Assembly: GCA_963989385.1 (NCBI GenBank) | Contig: OZ022507.1 | Span: 55,687,400-55,751,399, forward strand | Direction: 5' to 3' | Origin: Ctena decussata | Taxonomy: Eukaryota > Mollusca > Bivalvia > Lucinida > Lucinidae | DNA length: 64,000 nt | Part shown: positions 52,701 to 64,000 of the stretch, one piece after another | How the letters are laid out: each line of letters starts with the position of its first letter | Numbering within the stretch: position 1 is the stretch's first letter | Program-made: the position numbers and the translations under genes | The notes under the pieces: generated by a model | The model's input: only the letters and a program-made list of their open reading frames with translations | What the model was told of the DNA's origin: nothing | The model's database searches: none

Positions 52701-52959
52701 TTAATTCAGTAGTGTCCCTAATGTTACCCGTGTTTCCTTAGATAAAGGAAAATAAACCAAACTGGGTAAAGAGATGTACTTTCAGGACATATATGAATCC
52801 ATTTGTTGAAAATATATATATCACACTAGACTGTACAGAAAATTAACATCAGATGTTATTCATATTAAGAACTTAAGATAGAATGAAACTAATAATTATA
52901 CCTAGTTAATAAAAAGGAATCAATTGCAACATGCATCCTGATAGAAGCTGAATAGATTA

Positions 52960-54174
52960 GGGACCGACCATTTGATATTCTGGGGGGGGGGCCTGGTATA
53001 TTTATAAAAAAAATTCCCTGTCTTTGGATATGCAAGAAAAAAATAACCTGGCTCATAAGGGGGTTAAAAAAAATAATCTGGCTTCAAAAGTAAGAGAAAA
53101 AAATAACCTGTCTCCACTCAAAATTTAAAAAAAAATATAGTCTGCAGATAATTCCATTGGAATTGAGTTTTTATAATCTCTCTGGCTTCTGGGGGCTGCA
53201 CCCCCAGACCCCCATATTTATAGTTATATTTTAATATTATCTACAATTAGTTTACACCAGCGGGCCCGCATGTGCATACATTTACAAAAAAATCCTATAC
53301 AACATTCACATACATGTATCATTGATCTGCCACATTACTAAGTAAATGTTTCCACTAAAACTGAATTGCAAAAGAGTCACTAGCTTATGGGAGACAAAAC
53401 CATTGTGGCAAAATAAACACTCTAAAAGGCAAAAGTCCCCATATAAAAACCCTTATTTTTACCATCATTCCTAGTTTTTCTCTTGTTTCCAGTCTTAAAA
53501 TTGCCATTGAAATTGGGAAATTGCTTTAGCTTCTGGGGGGCAACGCCCCCCAGACCCCTTTGTTAACTTCTTAGCACATAACTTTCACCCATTTTATTAA
53601 TTGCCATTCATGTATAATGTGACTCGATCAGTAAGTGTTTATCAAACTTTCTAAAGGACGAATAAAGCATGTTTGGGCATATATTGGGATAGAAAAAAAC
53701 CCTTAAATTCCTAATGTTAGCCCTAAAACTTTGCCAAAATAGCCCTAAATTTTGGCCAAAATATCCCTAATTTAAGGCCTAATTTTTTGCCAAACTCATA
53801 CAGGGATGTTTGTATCTGTACCTTAGATGAAAAGAGTAACATGCTCCAGGCACTGGTTTGCAACAGCAAGCTAAGCCATGCCCTGACAGCACCATGTTCT
53901 TTTTGTGAGAAAAAAAGGTGTAAAAAAATACTGATGTGGGTAAAATAAAAGGGTATTAAGATCAAGTAAACAAGGATCCGATAGTTCAGCTATAAAATAA
54001 AAAAAAAATAATAACCTGTTTGAGTTAGTTTGTAAAAAAAATAAATTAGCTTCCACAAGGTGAAAAAAAAAAGAAATTGTTTCCAGAGGCCAGTGAAATA
54101 AAATGTTGTGTCTCCATCAAGAATACCAGCCCCCCCCCCCCCCCCCCCCCCCAGAATATCAAATGGTCGGTCCC
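52960..54174. mobile_element. Harbinger-like MITE, G-tract family
   Basis: Ends GGGACCGACCATTTGATATT and AATATCAAATGGTCGGTCCC are perfect inverses. TTA is duplicated at 52957-52959 and 54175-54177. Runs of G at 52981 and of C at 54130-54152 abut the terminal repeats. It shares TCTGGGGGCTGCACCCCCAG with 34016-34043. No transposase is present. Confidence 0.8.
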
Positions 54175-54299
54175 TTAGATGACAATAAAGCAAAGTATTT
54201 AAAGAGAACCACTTATACATTATAAAAAGCTTATTTAGCTTTATAAATCAAAGATAAATCTTCAGGCATTAGTTTCATTTTTGTAGAATGGGTCATTAG

Positions 54300-54370
54300 C
54301 TTATTGTTTTTTTTTTTTTTTTTTTAATTTCCTATTCCTTTTTTTTTTCAATTTCTTATTCCCTTGGCCT
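54300..54370. repeat. Poly-T tracts
   Basis: Two T runs separated by AATTTCCTATTCC. Confidence 0.85.
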
Positions 54371-54464
54371 GAACATACTCAGTAAATTAGTGCTGTCATT
54401 AAATATTGATAAAAATAAATTCGTCCAAAAAATATCCAATTCCAAGTCTTTATGATAACCAAAT

Positions 54465-54560
54465 GTCACGTGACTATGTAGTCAACATAAATGGCGGCTG
54501 AAGCGTGATTTAAGTGAAAGCTCTTATTCATTTGGAGAATTGTGACAACAGAAAAGGTAA
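54465..54560 (+). promoter_or_regulatory. Promoter-like module with splice donor, no gene found
   Basis: TGTCACGTGAC (E-box), ATAAATGGCGGCTG (YY1-like) and, 65 bp on, GAAAAGGTAAGATGG (donor) have the layout of a 5' untranslated first exon. No downstream coding exon was found before the window end, so this is only a candidate. Confidence 0.25.
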
Positions 54561-54719
54561 GATGGCATTTTTATCAAAGATTTCAACTTATTAGGACCTT
54601 AGACATAGCACTGACTCAAAACACATTGGGTAGTCACGGAATACCGAAATTTTAAAAGTGCGATACGGACAAGTATAGGGTCCGTGTTAGACGTTGCATG
54701 CACAACTATAGAAGGTAAA

Positions 54720-55048
54720 ATATAAATGAGTGCATGCGGACGTCTAACTTGTTGGACTACCCCGGAGGTATCTATGAGCACTGGCAATGCTTTTGCATGG
54801 TTAAATTCAAGAGTCATGAATATTCGATTTTGTGGTGATGCAAATTTTCACTTCAATTTTAGGGGTACGTCTGTTTCTTCGGTTCTACTTGTGTGTCACG
54901 TGACCCGATTCCAATATTTTTCATGTAGTCCTGTGCGACTTTGACAGCTGTACTGAACAGAAGAAAATTGTTTTTGGAAAATTAATTTTTTCATGATTCA
55001 AGCTTCAGTCAAATATTTGATCCCTAACTTTTTTTGTCCAGTATATAT
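54720..55048 (+). mobile_element. 3' end of a plus-strand Tc1/mariner copy
   Basis: TTTTGTCCAGTA next to TATA is the terminal repeat inverse to 49289. The ~300 bp before it matches, inverted, the left end of the minus copy (GTGTGTCACGTGA, CCAATATTTTTCATG). It continues logically from 50620 if the intervening 4.1 kb is a later insertion. Confidence 0.7.
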
Positions 55049-55492
55049 TCAAAATAGCACCTTGCCCATTCAGTCTAATTACGTCGTAACCAGGCGTTAT
55101 TTTCCTTTTTTCTTGCCTTTTATCGCTAGTATAATTCTAATTTTACATCATGTAAATTTGTAAGAGCATAAATTTGCCGAAAACGTATTTTCTTTATCAC
55201 ATGTATACAGTGGCCCAAAAGTGGCCCGTTGGCACTCAACGGATACCATGTAGTGGCCCAAAAGTGGCTCGCTGGCACTCAAGGGGTTAATATTTTCTAG
55301 CAAAACCAACATGGACAACTTCCTATCAAATGAAATTTATACTACGTATTTTATTGTGTTTCACCAGATTCCATAGCTTTAAGTCGAGCTATCACAGAGT
55401 TTGTTTGTGCAAAATGTTATCACAGGCATTATGAAATGGCTCAAAGTAAGACACGTATTGATGTGATACAGCAGGGAGGTTAAGATTTAGAA
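55049..55492. other. Short tandem repeat only
   Basis: GTGGCCCAAAAGTGGCCCG and TTGGCACTCAACGG are repeated at 55210 and 55254. Nothing else is recognised. Confidence 0.45.
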
Positions 55493-56461
55493 CTTGTACG
55501 CGTATGGCTACTGGTAGCTACACGTACACGCACAAGTTCTAATTGTAGTTATTAAAGGTTAAGGTGGTAACTTGTACGTGTACGTGTAGTCCAAATAAAA
55601 GCGGCGAATTATTTTAGATGGTCGAAGTAAGCATGACTTTTCGTCCGTGTGTACGTTTGTGGGTTAACATTATCTCCTCTGTACCAATAGTTTCGGTCGG
55701 TTTCTGTCGAAACTTAACGTCCTCATTATTCTGGTGTCAAAAAGAAAGCATATAGGCCCGTCACCAATATCACACCCGGTGACCATCTTATATACACCAT
55801 ATTTTTCTAATAACTGCACTGTTACAAAGTTCCATAGGTTTTACGGGCAAAGACCTGGCATCTGGCTGCCAGGACCCTTCACAATAAAAAGTAGTGGCTA
55901 TTACTTTTAAGTTTTTGATGTGGAACGCGACTGCATTGTGTAAAAACCTAACTTTAAATCCGCATTTAATTTCTTTATCAAACGCAGAATTAAAACAGCT
56001 TTTTTTACACAGTGCAGTCAGTTTCCATCTTCAAAAGTTATGATACCATTATGTACTTTTTAAGGTAACGGAAAGCCCTTACTATTGTCAGTTCACTACC
56101 TGCGTAGATTCACTTCTTCTCCACCGTCACCTGTTTTTTTTTCGAAAGCTTTCATTGATTACAACGACCAACAGAATCCCCTGTGTCTTATCCATTTTTA
56201 ACATTTATTGGTTATGTAGCCCATACCCACCCATCTTACCGTCTGATTTCCCGATTTTGACTTGGATATAAATTAATCCGACCAGCTTTCTCGCCTTAAA
56301 TGGACAGACACACGGCGCCCCGTTTCTGCGGCCATGGCTTCGTACCGCTGAGGGGGATGGGGGAGGTGGACGTCGTTACGAGAATTGAAATACACACACT
56401 TCCCGACTCAATCCCATTTATGGTGCTGACATGTGACCACATGATTTTTTAAATTCTGACT

Positions 56462-56645
56462 GGGAGGTTGATGCTCTAGATTTATGATCACGATGTCGCG
56501 GGTTCGATTTCAGTTAAGTTCACGTTTCTTTTCTGCATCTTGTTTATTTCAGCGTTGTCCGTATCTTATATATTTTGTAATATGTCCCACGTGACTAAAA
56601 TACTGTTGAAAGGGTCGTATAAACCGAAATCATTCATCCATCTAT
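56462..56645 (+). mobile_element. tRNA-derived SINE, second family, degraded head
   Basis: The B box GGTTCGATTTC at 56500-56510 is imperfect. The end GTCGTATAAACCGAAATC with (CATC)n is the usual tail. Confidence 0.65.
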
Positions 56646-56804
56646 CTTTACACTTGCGGAGATATCTACAACACATACTGCCTATGCCTTGCATGTACCA
56701 CCCTCACTGTAAACATTGGTGCATCTTATTTATGCTTCACTGATTTTCAAGTGAACGCTTTCAATCATTTCTCAAATATATGCTCTAAACTTTGATACCA
56801 TAAC

Positions 56805-59261
56805 ACGCCTGGTAAACTATCACAGGTACCTCCGCGGAGGTACCGATAAAATGTTGTGACAGGCATCCGGAGCTACCTGTGACGGACCAAAAATAAACAA
56901 AAAACGGTAGGTATTCGCCTTTTTTGATAAAATACATTATAACCAGGGAGTTTATTGAAAATCAAAGAATGCTATTCGACCCTTATGTACATTAAGTTTT
57001 GTCACACAGTATATCCCCGGGAACTTTACATATATACAGAAGATATGACTTTTGAAGTGGCTTTAAGGTCAGTCGAAAGTACTCAAAACAAGAACAAATC
57101 GGTTGTTTTAGGTCCTAAATGCACTTTTCTTGCATAAGAATCTGTTTATCTGGATACACTGACGTAAAGTAAACCTCCTTGCCCAAATATAAATGCCGAT
57201 AAACTCCAAATAAGGCTGGATCGGTAAAAAAAAACAACTGGAGGTGCCTGTGATGAAACGGAGGTGCCTGTGATGTAAGAATATATAGTGAATATCTGAA
57301 GATTTATAGCGGTTGCAAATATTGATATTTTTCATCTCTAGACCACTGCCTTGAAAGAATCGTTCATTCAACGTCGCAATTTAATCTACCATAATGCGAA
57401 TATCAAGCATAGTTTTGTTAAAACGACAGACAATGATCATGAACTTATGCAATCAGATTATACAGCCTGCTCTCAAAACTAAGATGGAAGTAAGTATACG
57501 TTGACAATAGTTCATAATAGATACGCATGGTAAACCGAATAAAGAGCTCTTTCCCAGACAGGTGGAAATACATCTACCCCAAATGAAAACAACACTAACT
57601 TCTGTTTTTACCTATTTTATATTTTAAATTACAAAACAAATCAGAAAGCAAAGTGGGCAGCTGTACAGGCGACCTTATTGCCAGAAGACTACAGACAAGC
57701 GGACATATGAACACGTAACATTGATGCTTCACAACAGAAATCCAAAATCCAAAGCAGATCATCTAAAAGAGTTATTGTCCGTTTTGTTTCCATATCCGTT
57801 AGTCAAACATTGACGAGTTGTACGTAGCTGTTGAAAATTTACTGCCTAATTCAGTGTTAGAATAGTTATGAAATGCGCTTAAATAAGAGGCAGCGTTTTT
57901 GTGAATGGTGATGACTGCCTGTTAGTCATTCCAAATCGTTAGAAATTGTCGAGGTCACACGCCATGCTAGCTACTCGAAACGTTTGTAAAACATCGTTTC
58001 AGAAGATGACTTTTACGTAGTAAAAGTGCTCTTTTGTTACATAATTTGATGCAGTGGCTGGCTATTCGGAGACTTTGAGTTACACGTTATTTACAGTAAG
58101 ATTCCGATTACTTCAATATATTAAACGGTGTAATATTGAGAACATGTCACCCGCCGATGATGTAATCTGTAGGCCTTACGGATGTATTTGGATTCTAGCG
58201 ACAACAATTCAAAACTACCCAGACTGAATCACTTGTAACACCTATCACTCCAGTAACCACAAAGTTAACACATACAGCGAGCGCCATACGACACATGCGA
58301 GCGACACATATGAGGAACCAAAAGGATCAACACTATAGATACCTGTACATGTATTCCTCCTGTTGACGGGTATCGGCAATTTTGACAATTTGATACACCT
58401 TACGTGTAGCTGGCATAACGTGTGACCTCGACAATTTCTGACAAGTTAGAATGACTCACAGCCAGCACCTCCCGATCACAGTCATCACCAGTCACAAAAT
58501 ATTGACTCTTATTAAGCGCACATTTCATAACGATTCTAACACTGAATTAGGCAGTTAATTTTCAGCAACTATGTGAAATTAGTCAATGTTTGACTAACAG
58601 AAGCGGAAACAAATTGGGCAATAACTCTTTGAGATGGTGTTTCAGAAATTTTAACATGGAATTTCAAGATATACGCATTATGATAGCTTAATGGGACGTT
58701 GAATGAATGATTCTTTCCAGGCAGTGGTTTAGAGAAGATATCAATATTTCCAGCTGCAATAACTATTCAGATTTTCACTATATTTGCTTACATCACAGGC
58801 ACCTCCACACCACTGCAGGCACCTCCAGCTATTGTTTTGAAAAATCAAGCCTTATTTGTAGTCAATCGACATTTATATTTGAGCAAGGAGGTTACCTTAA
58901 CACCAGTGTGCCGAGAAAAACAGATTCGTATGCAGGATCACTGCATTTAAGACCTAAAACGGCCGAAATCTTTATGTTTTGAGTACTGTGGGCTGACATC
59001 AAAGCCACTTCAAAAGTCGTATCTTTGGTTAATATGGAAAGTTCAGGGGGATATAATGTGTGACAAAACTTTATGTCTGTAAGGGTCGAATAGCACTTTT
59101 TGATTTTTAATAAACTCCCTGGTTATTTTATATTTTGTCAAAAAAGAGGAATACCTACCGTATGTTGTCATTTTTTGGACAGTCACAGGCAGCTCCAGGT
59201 GCCTGTCACAACTTTTTATCGGTACCTCCGCCGGAGGTACCTGTGATAGTTTACCAGGCGT
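56805..59261. mobile_element. Giant foldback element (2.46 kb)
   Basis: Terminal ACGCCTGGTAAACTATCACA is mirrored exactly at 59242-59261. The arms can be followed inward for about 0.9-1.1 kb: GGTACCTCCG(C)GGAGGTACC, AGGTGCCTGTGATG repeats, CAATTTCTAACG and TGTCGAGGTCACACG (57948-57962) against CGTGTGACCTCGACA (58420-58434). The left arm carries about 300 bp extra (57420-57740). The loop is about 57975-58400. The arms differ by many small changes, so the inversion is not recent. Confidence 0.85.
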
Positions 59262-59471
59262 GCATAAAATAAAATGTACATTTACGAATTCAATCCAAAA
59301 ATGAATTCAAAGTACACGTTTATTAATCTACGTGTAAACGGCCCCCTAGAAGAAGTCAACGTCTATAATTGACTTCTAACTGGTAGAGAGTATGCAATTT
59401 TTGATGACGTATACACACAAATCATCGCTAGACGTACACGTTCACGTACAAGTTAAAAATCTTAACCTCCC

Positions 59472-60159
59472 TAGTATTTTATGAAAGTGGCGACCGTTTT
59501 CATTGATGTTATGGACGATACTTGGATATCGCTACAAGCAACAGAGAATCAAGATTGTAAATGCAAAAGCATTCCAATCCTGTGGGCTCCTCTTTTCTTT
59601 CTCACATATGCAAGAAAAATGCCTTATTTTCGGCATGGACAGCTCATATTTCAGTTCAGTTCAATTTCAGTTCAATTCTCCTAACGACGTTCCCCAAGTG
59701 GCTCAGCGGTACGTAACCATAGTTGCACGCACTTGGCGCCGTTGGTCCGTCCAAAGGACAGCTCATATACAACCTGGTCGCATTGTTTCACTCAGTTGCT
59801 AATCAACGCAAGTGATATGTGACAAATTGCATATCAACAATTTTATCTGGGCTAGCCTTGCTCTTATCCTGGCACAACTATCCCGAGGATAGCGATTCCC
59901 TGCTTAAACCTCTTTTCTGCAATCCACTATAGTACTCAGTGCTAACTATCCAAGGATAAGCCCTAGTCGAGGGATAGATTAAAATAGTTTTGAGCAATCG
60001 GCCCTTTAAGTCTATAAAATTTATAGTTTTGCATTACAAATTGAGCTACCTCAAATCGAAAAATAAAACCTAAATATCGTCTCAACCTATGTCAATGAGT
60101 TTGCACCTGTTGTCAAGTTTCACAGGCCTCACAAAGAATATCTTAAACTGAAAAGAAAT
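59472..60159. other. No recognised gene
   Basis: 59694-59760 (AAGTGGCTCAGCGGTACGTA) may be a decayed tRNA-like SINE head. CTATCC/GGATAG words at 59880-59980 are weakly palindromic. Confidence 0.35.
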
Positions 60160-60395
60160 GAGCCGCGACACGAGAAAACCAACAAAGTGGTTGTCCGCCC
60201 AGCTCAGACTCAGATCAGCCTGGACATCTACCCAGCCTGTTCAGACCCTTCGCTAAGCGCTTAAAGGATAGCTATGGGTCTAAGCTACCTCCATGCGGAC
60301 AGCGAAAACTCTGACCAGACTGGGCGGATGCCCAGGCTGATCTGAGTCTGCACTGGGCGCACAACCACTTTGTTGGTTTTTTCACGTCGTGGCTC
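60160..60395. mobile_element. Palindromic MITE, family A, with AAAT duplication
   Basis: Full-length copy. AAAT lies at 60156-60159 and 60396-60399. Confidence 0.9.
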
Positions 60396-61577
60396 AAATG
60401 GTCAAAACAGAAAAGCAAACATATGATACAACATTTTGAATGTTTTACTTTGATTACATCCGTGTTACCTATACGACCGAATTAAATATTGACTTGCCAA
60501 ACAATTAATTGCTCCCGATTCTTGGAACTCTTTTAAGATTTTTCAAAAGTAAAATAACTGAAAACATTCTTTCTACTAATTAAAAGTAAATAGTACACTA
60601 AAACCCGTGAGGTAAAATGGCGTATCGTTTTTCGTTTTACTACAATGATAGTATAGTTCATAAAGTTTCTATCGCTTTGTGACTTGGGACAGGCGTCTTG
60701 AGTATCTTGAAAATGGTAGAAAACCTATCCGTCTTTTATGACAGGCAAAATGTATGATACAATGTATATCCACAGTAAGAAAGCTATGTCACGTATCATA
60801 ATTTTCTCCCAGATTTCATTCTTGAACTTCAGGTGCCTCTGAAGTAAGCGAAAAGTAAACAAGAGAGACTATCTTTTGACCATTGGTGGGAATAAGAAGA
60901 CGAATGTATGCTGCCAATGAGATCTTTATGTCCAATGAATTTTCCATGTACATGTATTTAAGACTTAATATAACAAAAGCTGTCATCAGTTTCGATCCTA
61001 TATAGCTCGAAAGTACTGTTGATGTGAAATTATATTTTTCTAGCACGTAATAGTTATCTAATTTCAGTTGTATCCTCTGAATCCGACAGGCTTTCATCAG
61101 GGAACGGAATAGATGCGACGCATCGAGAAGTCATTATACGACGTTTACTGCATTTATCAGTGCATTTTTGGGGTTGTCTCGGTTGTGCAGTTGGTTGGTA
61201 GCGGTGACGGATAGTGCAGTGCTAGGCGGTGTTGTCGAAGTCGTTATTTCGAATCATGACTAACTAACGTCATATGATAAAATGTTTTATAACACCCTAC
61301 ACCATTCTTGGACCAAGGTATGCGGCACCGTAAAGAGCTTCTTACGAATAAAGCTACTCCGTACTAAAATCATCATGCCGCAATTTATGCAGTAGCCGTA
61401 TTCGGTGACATAGCTACGGATGTTTGTCTACGAATGCAGCTTCCCAAACACAGTACATGAAAAGACAGTAATTGTACGTCTGCTGTATATGTCGTGTGTA
61501 ACAAATAAACAATCAAAAAGAACATTCGTGAAAACTTTCCTCTAAAGCGAATGGTATGCACTAAAACCTTGGTACTC
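60396..61577. other. No supported gene
   Basis: The minus-strand frame 60816-61097 (93 codons) has no splice or family support. GTTGGTAGCGGTGACGGATA at 61192 may be a tRNA-like SINE head. Confidence 0.35.
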
Positions 61578-61896
61578 CAGGCCCGGATCCAGATCACCAC
61601 ATATCGGTGGGGCTCTGAATAACTGGTGGGGCTTGGAGGTGCCGAGATGCCGGTCTGTGTGTGTATGGGTGGGGTGGGGCAGGGAGTGGGGCTTAAAAAT
61701 ATATGACATAATTAGGGATCAATTTGATGAGAATTTGTGATAATATTCTTTTTGCCTTATAATATATGTTGCGATATCTCATTAGAATCGCCTCGCTGAG
61801 GCGATTCTAATGAGATGTCGCAACATATATTTTAACCTAACCAGGCCGAGGTGGCGGGGCTGAAGCCCCAAAGCCCACCCCCTGGATCTGGGGCTG
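61578..61896. mobile_element. MITE with CAGGCCCGGATCCAG ends
   Basis: CCAGGCCCGGATCCAG is mirrored by CTGGATCTGGGGCTG. Subterminal GGTGGGGCT and AGCCCCAAAGCCCACC also mirror each other. A hairpin (61761-61831; GATATCTCATTAGAATCG arm) is nested inside. Confidence 0.75.
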
Positions 61897-61964
61897 TACT
61901 CCTTAAACATTCAAAAAGTCTGAACTGTTTAACAAAGACTTCGCGCTGAGCCTTCATAACGAAA

Positions 61965-62150
61965 GGTGGATGGATGGATGACTTGCAATTTTACGTCCTT
62001 TTTAACAGTATTTCAGTCATATCTCTGAGGATGATGGGTGGATGATAATGAAAGGTTCTGTGCAGTGGAACCCCGTTTACGATTGAAAAGATTCCCGCCC
62101 ACAGCGGGGCTCGACCAGCGCATATTCCTCTGAGCTACTGGGGCTCCCAT
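61965..62150 (-). mobile_element. tRNA-derived SINE, second family
   Basis: GGATGGATGACTTGCAATTT tail side, TTTACGTCCTTTTTAACAG body, and a head with the degraded B box GGGGCTCGACC. Confidence 0.78.
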
Positions 62151-62240
62151 GATGATTTGTCCAAAAATAATGCTCCTAGACATACAGCGTGCATAGTTAT
62201 TATCAGTTACAATTCACTTGAAGCTTATTTTGGCTCTTAA

Positions 62241-62310
62241 GCAATCGAAGCACCACTCGGCCAAATCCGTGAGTCACGGAATTGGCTGTGCGGTGTTCCG
62301 ATTGGGTACT
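62241..62310. repeat. Hairpin family C
   Basis: GCAATCGAAGCACC / GGTGTTCCGATTGG enclose CTCGGCCAAATCCGTGA / TCACGGAATTGGCTG. Confidence 0.72.
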
Positions 62311-62439
62311 TAAGGTGTATGAGTGCACCGCCATATTTCTCTGCCATTTTTAAAGGGAAACGCCGTCTTTTACTGCTTGTATACCTCATTGGACAGCAAA
62401 ACCTTCCGAAACGGGGAGTAGGCCTATTCTTGAGGCGCA

Positions 62440-63510
62440 AAATATCTCTTATAACAGTTGGCCGTATAAGGAAGGGAAGCAAAAATGAAAATGACACAGT
62501 AGCATCTCATGGACAGACTTTACGGCTTGAGGAGCAAATTCTTTCCTTCTTTCCTATAAGAGTTGACTACATTAGGAAGGGACTGAGTAAAAATTAAATG
62601 GCACAGTAGCTTCTCATGGACAGACTAAACGTCTTGAGGATAAAATTCTTTCCTATAACAGTTGGTCGGAATAGGAGGGAAGCAAACATGAAAATGACAC
62701 AGTAGCTTCTCTTGGACAGACTGCATGCCTTGAGGAGCAAATTCTTTCCTATAACAGTTGACAGTATAAGGAAGGGAAATAAAAATGAAATGACACAGTA
62801 GCTTCTCATGGACAGACTTAACGTCTTGCGGAGCAAATTCTTTCCTATAAGATTTGATTACATTAGGAAGGGAAGTGAAATGAAATGGCACGGTGGCTTC
62901 TCATGGACAGAATAAACGTCCTGAGGAGTAAATTCTTTCCTATCACAGTTGACCGTAATAGGAAGGGAAGTAAAAATGAAATGGCACAGTGGCTTCTCAT
63001 GGACAGAATAAACGTCCTGTGGAGGAAAATCTTTCCTTTAAGAGTTGACCGTATTAGGAAGGGAAGTAAAAATGAAATGGCACAGTGGCTTCTCATGGAC
63101 AGAATAAACGTCCTGAGGAGTAAATTCTTTCCTATCACAGTTGACCGTAATAGGAAGGGAAGTAAAAATGAAATGACACAGTAGCTTCTTATGGACAGAA
63201 TAAACGTCCTGAGGAGTAAATTCTTTCCTATCACAGTTGCCCGTAATAGGAAGGGAAGTAAAAATGAAATGGCACAGTGGCTTCTCATGGACAGAATAAA
63301 CGTCATAAAGAGTAAATTCTTTCCTATAAGAGTTGACCGTATTAGGAAGGGAAGTAAAAATGAAATGGCACAGTAGCTTTTCATAGACAGACTTAACGTC
63401 ATGAGTAGTAAATTCTTTCCAATAAGAGTTGACCGTATTAGGAATGGAAGTAAAACTGAAATTGCACATGGGCTTCTCATGGACAGACTTTACGTCTTGA
63501 GGAGCAGGAG
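62440..63510. repeat. ~96-bp satellite, 11 units
   Basis: The word (A)GTTGACCGTA(A/T)TAGGAAGG recurs at about 62457, 62562, 62660, 62757, 62856, 62948, 63041, 63141, 63237, 63332 and 63427. Units also contain CTTCTCATGGACAGA and GAGGAGTAAATTCTTTCCTA. Frames up to 205 codons on the minus strand are repeat translation. Confidence 0.92.
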
Positions 63511-63881
63511 ACTTTGATGCCGGAATCTGAAAGCTCCTCTGTGTTTGAAAGTTTCTTCCTATTAAAAAATACTTTGGCCCAGTTGTTCAAAGCATTGTTA
63601 GCTGAAGTCTCGTAGTAGGCCTACTCAGAAATGTTTTGCCGAAAAACAATGTGAGGAGCTTTTGCAGTACAAAGTTTTTTTTTCGGCAAAATATGCCAGT
63701 GTCTTTGCGTATAATACTATTGAAATATTAGCGTCTCGTAACTTACGATATTGTTACTTTTGAAAAGAAGTTTTGACGAATGACAAGTAGGTTCGTGTTC
63801 GATACATGTATATTGTAGCTGGCACCAGAAACATGGCTAGCTTTGGTACTTTGTAGCGTTATTTCTTCGACTGGTCCCACT
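63511..63881. other. No recognised feature
   Basis: Nothing gene-like or repeat-like was found. Confidence 0.4.
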
Positions 63882-63960
63882 GGGCACACAAGGTTGAATC
63901 AACCTCGTAACCTCGTGACGTTGAATCAAGGTTGATTAATCTTGTGTGCGCTTGCTAGGG
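63882..63960. mobile_element. GTTGAATCAAC palindrome, family G2
   Basis: CCACTGGGCACACAAGGTTG and TGTGTGCGCTTGCTAGGG ends around TTGAATCAACC and TTGAATCAAGG. Confidence 0.68.
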
Positions 63961-64000
63961 TCATTGCACTTACTCAGAGAAATTCTGAATTTAAACAATA

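Larger units (their letters stand above)
55493..59471. mobile_element. 4-kb inverted-end element around a giant foldback
   Basis: GGGAGGTTAAGATTT at 55493 is mirrored at 59457-59471, followed inward on both sides by ACTTGTACGTGTACGTGTAG-type words. The interior includes a SINE and the 2.46-kb foldback. No coding is seen. Confidence 0.6.

Noticed and set aside
62863..63480. 205-codon open frame on the minus strand
   Set aside because: It is the translation of the 96-bp satellite (a multiple of three), with the same phrase repeated each unit; no start context or domain.

Overview
The window is animal nuclear DNA, AT-rich and dominated by repeats. The mix of tRNA-headed SINEs with 4-base tails, many short palindromic DNA elements, RTE-like LINE remnants and a hammerhead-ribozyme retrozyme array suggests a bivalve mollusc, probably a heterodont (venerid-like) clam. 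Species cannot be fixed from the sequence. Gene density is very low: almost all long open frames lie in repeats.

Two protein-coding loci can be supported. On the plus strand a complete four-exon gene (coding 12747-23341) was rebuilt from splice sites and matching phases. It encodes a 170-residue single-pass membrane protein with a signal peptide, a short Cys/Tyr-rich ectodomain, one membrane helix and a Pro/Gly/Tyr-rich tail with a PPxY motif, the layout of the CYYR1/Shisa-like (STMC6) adaptor group. On the minus strand near the left edge, one strong exon (1633-1877) and one weaker upstream exon (2624-2658) belong to an unidentified Cys-containing protein whose other exons are not visible.

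The most notable non-coding feature is at 4408-5891: 3.96 tandem copies of a 375-bp unit, each with a complete type I hammerhead ribozyme, inserted with a TTAG duplication into a SINE that still has its own 12-bp target duplication. This is the structure of a metazoan retrozyme, a source of small self-cleaving circular RNAs.

Region by region: 1-4300 holds a TIR element, the minus-strand exons and several palindromic elements. 4300-6080 is the SINE carrying the retrozyme. 6300-12700 is AT-rich sequence, inverted-repeat elements and two more SINEs. 12747-23341 is the CYYR1-like gene, whose introns contain a 168-bp satellite with a three-unit higher-order pattern, a TTAA-flanked MITE and a minisatellite abutting the last acceptor; a 319-bp foldback element sits exactly at its stop codon. 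23.6-31 kb is MITE-rich, with a CGCG-rich inverted element at 29.5-30.7 kb. 31-35 kb holds polyG-bearing Harbinger-like DNA and a 5S rRNA-like sequence. 35.8-42.6 kb is bracketed by long inverted ends and includes a LINE fragment and a 182-bp-period repeat. 42.9-46.2 kb is a 0.7-kb-unit segmental array. 47.5-55 kb has inverted Tc1/mariner copies broken up by other elements. 55.5-59.5 kb is a 4-kb inverted element around a 2.46-kb giant foldback. 62.4-63.5 kb is a 96-bp satellite built from part of a dispersed MITE.
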